Translations under genes and position numbers: made by a program
NCBI GenBank assembly: GCA_025677815.1
Contig: JAIXMP010000002.1
Coordinates: 2,076,512-2,140,511, forward strand
DNA: 64,000 nucleotides
DNA from: Phascolomyces articulosus
Lineage: Eukaryota; Mucoromycota; Mucoromycetes; Mucorales; Lichtheimiaceae
Direction: 5' to 3'
In this document: piece by piece, positions 59,778 through 64,000 of the stretch
Layout of the letters: every line of letters starts with the position of its first letter
Numbering within the stretch: position 1 is the stretch's first letter
Notes under the pieces: model-generated
The model's database searches: none
The model's input: only the letters and a program-made list of their open reading frames with translations
Told to the model about the DNA's origin: nothing

Positions 59778-61500
59778 GACCTCTATCTATCTATTTTGCT
59801 GACAAACCAAACGCAACACAAAAAAAAAAAAAACTTGCATTTCGAAAATATGCTTAAATCTTAAAGCCACCTACCACCGACTGCCGGATGTTCCGACAAG
59901 CAAGCAGGGCCCTTTTAGTAATTAAAATAGGTTGGGACTATCTAACCAATAAAATCCGTACTTAGAAGAATGGGGAATGGTGTGCGCTAGTTTACCTATT
60001 ATTCGTCTAGATATTACATTTTCATATTGAAACATTCTTCTTTTTCTTTTTATGATCATACATTTAAAACGAAAAACAAAATATGATTTAATAATTAAGG
60101 AAATATCGGCCTTTTTTTATTTTTATTTCTCATTACAAGTTACTAACAGATGGTAGAAAGAGAGGGAATATTATTAATAATAATGAGAATTGATATGTAA
60201 TCAAATGAAATTGATCATAACCCTCTCAAAAACGGATAAATATCGGTTTATATACATGAATAATGTATGACAGGAAAATATTTCAAGTGAGAAAGAGGAG
60301 TTGATAAACATACAGATCACACGTTAATATTATATAATCCTTTTAATCCACGTATATTTATTTTTGCTGATGATCACCATCTACATATATCATAATAATA
60401 ATATTAAGTAATAAAAAAACCAGATATTTTATATTTCTCTCATGAGAAACCTATTCATCATCATTTAGTATAATGAGCTACTTTATTCTCATATCAAAAT
60501 ATACCATTCAGAATAAATAATAAACCTTACAACAATTATTAAATGAATAATATATATATCAACTCTCTCCTTATTCATTTTTAACAAGGGCAATAAAGAA
60601 AAAGAAAAAAGGCAGATGAATCCATTGAGTACTACGTCGCAGCAAACAGGGTTTAGTACTGAGTAAGTTGTATATATAATATCAGTGTTATTTATTGAAG
60701 TGCTTAGTCATAATATATATATATATGATCTAATGGATAGTGTAGAAATCTAATAACTATTAAACTTATTGAAAAAAGAAGGAAGGAAGAAAATCTACCA
60801 TTATATGGTAATAATAATAATAATAATATTGAAAAAATAAAATAATAAAAAAACAAACAAATGGCCAATTATGTAGATCAACGCCGATTCTAAAAGCAAA
60901 CATAGAAAAAATCAACATTTTATTATTATGTATCGAGAATGTTATATACTAATAAGTTATATATAATATATAATATATAATATACGTGGGAGTTGCATGG
61001 TTTTAAAAAAAAGTGCCGCGCGTGCTGTTGTTGTTGTTTTTAAGGAATGCCAAAAATAGCGTTGGGTATCCTAAGGACTCGCTTGTTTTTCATCGAACCA
61101 AAAAAATATCTTTGGGTTTTGCTAATCGAGCGAAGCGGATTACCAAAAAAAAAAAATAACAACAACAGTTTGGGTTTATCGGGGGTAAGGATTTGTGATG
61201 CTACGCTTCGATTGGTAATGTGGACATAATCCATATGTTGATTGCACTTCCGCCCCCATTTGTTAGTATACTACTGGTGAAAAGGAATACTTTTTTTTTC
61301 TCTTTCTTTTTTCTCAATCTCTCTTTTTTCTTTTTACATTTATTCTCTCTCCAATCATCTAATTGACTTTTCTATTTTTACCCTAATATATACTTTATAA
61401 TATATATATATATATCTTTCTCTTTTTTAATTGACAAAACCACACACTTATCCTCATACACTCACACATACTTACATCCATTCTATAACAAAACAAAACC
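59778..61500. promoter_or_regulatory. Divergent spacer between SQT1 and CK1 genes
   Basis: 1.7 kb without a gene. The WD gene starts leftward at 59777 and the kinase gene rightward at 61501. A GC-richer patch (GCCGGATGTTCCG..., about 59880-59915) lies just upstream of the WD gene. A folded inverted repeat is at 61024-61170 (listed separately). The 200 bp before the kinase start is pyrimidine-rich, with TA repeats near 61400. Confidence 0.45.
61024..61214. repeat. Inverted-repeat segment upstream of the kinase gene
   Basis: CTGTTGTTGTTGTTTTT at 61025-61041 faces its near-exact reverse complement AAAAATAACAACAACAG, ending at about 61170, across about 110 bp. Inside and after it, AATCGAGCGAAGCG (61124-61137) faces CGCTTCGATT (about 61205-61214). 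The base composition is higher in GC than the surroundings. It has no convincing ORF: the 60- and 64-codon frames on opposite strands reflect the symmetry. Confidence 0.5.
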
Positions 61501-64000
61501 ATGTCATTAGAAGGACGGGACATTATCGTTGGCGGCAAATATAAACTGGGTCGAAAGATCGGTGCCGGGTCTTTTGGAGAGATTTACTTGGGTAAAGTAT
61601 CTATTCCATGAGATGGTTCATTTCAATGAATAAGCTCCATTCTTCAAGATGATAAAACTTGTTGTCATTTTTTTCTTTGTCGACAACATGACCCAAATGA
61701 CTTCCCCCATTTTCATCCTTTTTTTCTTATACATATATATATATATATATTTCTTTTCTTTTTTTTAATGATCCCCCAACCCCCAAAATGAGCGGAAACG
61801 AATGAGGCTTAATATAGGGCTGAGTTCATTTCATTTCAATGGGTGGTTTATATATATACATATATCTAAATGGAGTTTACAATGGCTAAGCACTTTATTT
61901 CATAATGTGTTGACCATCTTTTTTGATCGAGCTTTTTTTTTATTCATTGAATTGAATTATATCAGAAAGCAAATCCAGATAAACAAAACGTAGTTGAACA
62001 AAAAAAAAACTGACAACTTCTTTATTTTTTTCTATCTAAATATGATGATTTAGGTTCCAATATTACAAGTGGTGAAGATATTGGTATAAAATTGGAAAGT
62101 GTACGAGCAACGCATCCACAACTCGAATATGAAGCAAGAGTATACAAGACATTAGCAGGTGGTGTTGGTATTCCATTTGTTCGATGGTACGGTAAAGAAG
62201 GCGATTACAATGTACTTGTCATGGATTTACTCGGCCCATCCATGGAAGATTTGTTCAACTATTGTAAACGGCGCTTTTCCTTAAAGACGGTTCTTTTACT
62301 TGCAGATCAATTGGTAAAATGATTTATTCTTGGTATAATTAGTAGTTGAAAGATATATATATATATTCCAATGAATAATTATGATTATTAACATGCTTGG
62401 ATGTTGATTTTTTTTCTAGTTATCTCGTGTCGAATATGTACATTCAAAAGGTAACGTCGTTTTTATATATTTTTCCCTTTTGTGTGTGTGTGTGCTTTTT
62501 TTTTTGTTTCCTTGTTTTTCCTAATAGGAGTGGCCACGCGGAGGCGGGAAAAAATATAATCGATCTATTCGAATGGAATTACTAAAATTTCCTTTTTTTT
62601 ATATTTCTATTAGGGTTTATCCATCGAGATATTAAACCTGATAATTTTTTGATGGGGATTGGAAAGCGAGGAAATCAAGTGAATATGATTGATTTCGGCT
62701 TAGCAAAACGATTTCGTGATCCACGAACCAATGTTCATATACCCTATAGAGAGAATAAAAATCTTACTGGTACTCCGCGTTATGCCAGTGTGAACACACA
62801 TTTGGGAATTGGTAAGGGGAACATTATGCATGCTAATGATACATTTATATATCTATTTATTACACCTATATATATATATATATATATATCCCCTTCTTTC
62901 ATCGCATTCACCATACTAACTCGGTTTTTTCCTTTTTCTTTATTCTCCACTAAACTCACATACATTCACATATAGAACAATCACGTCGAGATGATTTAGA
63001 ATCCCTTGGATATATTCTTGTTTATTTCTGCCGTGGACAATTACCTTGGCAAGGCATTCGAGCACGAACGAAAAAAGAAAAATATGATAAAATCATGGAG
63101 AAAAAAATGACAACACCCGCAGATGCATTATGTCGAGGATTGCATCAGGAGTTTGCTATATACCTCAATTACGTACGTTCATTGCGCTTCGATGACAAAC
63201 CCGATTATTCATATCTTCGAAAACTTTTCCGTGATTTATTTGTACGAGAAGGATTCCAATACGATTACGTCTTTGATTGGACAATTCGAAAAATGGTAAA
63301 AACATCATTTTCTTTTTCCTTCTTTCTTTATTATGATCACTATTATTATTTTGTTGAAATGATGTTGTTATTATGTGGGGAGGAGACATATGAATTGAAA
63401 ACGAACGAAATTGAATTGGAACGAGAGAGCGAGAAACATAATTCAACTCACTTGTATCTATCTTTTTTATACATTTATCTTTTATATATATTCTATTTAT
63501 TGTTTATTTTATATTCGGCTTTCAATACTCATAATAACAACAACAACAAAAAAATACATCAACAACAACCATTTTCTTATTTTATATATATACTATCTAT
63601 ATTAATCATGGTAAAAAAAACACTAACCCAACATTCTAACCATCCTTCCCTCCTCCTCCCTTATAGCAAGAGAAAAAGATGGCAGAAAGTCAAGGTATGC
63701 GTATGGATCCACCATTGTACAACAATACCACATTACCATATGATCCTGCATTACCTGTGCAACAACGGCGACCAATAATGACAACAGCCGCTTTACCATC
63801 CGCAAGTGCTGCTGCTGCTGCTCCTCATCGATCTCCCACAGGTCAACCTTATCGTACTGAAAATAAATCAGCCGATACATCCAAACAATTAGATGATGTC
63901 ATGTTTCAATACCAACAACAACAACAGCAACAGCAACAGGCGCAGCAGCAGCAACAAGCCAAGATACACGGTCAATATGCACATCCATCGCAAACGATGT
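61501..64000 (+). CDS. HRR25: Casein kinase 1, delta/epsilon (Hrr25) type, cut by window end
   Basis: Six exons are visible in phase: 61501-61591, 62054-62313, 62420-62450 (31 nt), 62614-62811, 62976-63295 and 63667 to beyond 64000. The kinase phosphorylates Ser/Thr in ribosome biogenesis, vesicle traffic, DNA repair and autophagy. Landmarks: [20 protein letters not shown] (glycine loop), IGIKLE with Lys43, [12 protein letters not shown] with Asp133, IDFGLAKRF with Asp154, then [20 protein letters not shown], where CK1 has its altered activation segment in place of an APE motif. [10 protein letters not shown] and the [12 protein letters not shown] region match the CK1 delta/epsilon group. The tail after QEKKMAE is Pro/Ala/Gln-rich with poly-Gln, and no Cys-based lipid anchor is visible before the edge. 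The first intron is 462 nt, long for this window. The 3' end is missing. Confidence 0.95.

Noticed and set aside
1..64000. CRISPR arrays, operons, prophage or plasmid features
   Set aside because: None seen. Spliceosomal introns and fungal-type proteins show this is eukaryotic nuclear DNA.

Overview
The window reads as nuclear DNA of an early-diverging filamentous fungus, most likely a member of the Mucorales. It is AT-rich. Genes are broken up by many short GT...AG introns, mostly 45-150 nt, with CTAAC/CTAAT-type branch sites. Proteins carry long Gln/Asn/Thr runs. The best-conserved proteins (NAP1, a CK1 of the delta/epsilon/Hrr25 type, an AAMP/Sqt1 WD protein, RalGAP alpha, glutaminyl cyclase) are typical of opisthokonts. 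No bacterial, viral or CRISPR features were seen. The exact species cannot be named from the sequence.

Layout. 1-3258: AT-rich spacer with an 11-bp tandem repeat. 3259-4434: a lineage-specific ORF with an in-frame stop and an open tail. 6417-7508 (-): a two-helix membrane protein in three exons. About 10757-10890: a structured RNA candidate in a gene-free stretch. 11372-13675 (+): a secreted, probably GPI-anchored zincin-type metallopeptidase. 15238-16210 (+): a Gln/Asn-rich protein with a MIT-like C-terminus. 16668-18523 (+): an F-box/RCC1 protein. 20847-23007 (-): NAP1. 23616-24690 (-): a decayed gene containing a ~140-bp inverted-repeat element. 25921-31000: a graveyard of mobile or lineage-specific pseudogenes, including a possible Tc1-like fragment, a spliced ORF with one stop, and a tandem duplication of a decayed gene. 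32439-41403 (+): a 24-exon RalGAP alpha-type gene. 41957-42364: a small C2H2 protein. 42646-43795: glutaminyl cyclase. 44640-46620: another decayed block. 48729-49244: a one-helix PPxY protein. 51585-51845: a small gene with a clear TATA box and an 11-bp palindrome. 53477-57211 (+): a kelch-like membrane protein. 57645-59777 (-): AAMP/Sqt1. 61501 to the right edge (+): CK1 kinase, cut off by the window.

The intact genes do not form one pathway. They are housekeeping genes of chromatin, ribosome assembly, small-GTPase signalling, ubiquitin and kinase functions, interleaved with lineage-specific secreted or membrane proteins and patches of decayed mobile DNA. Exon structures below were worked out by hand from reading frame, splice sites and phase. 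Every multi-exon model listed closes in frame, except where stated.
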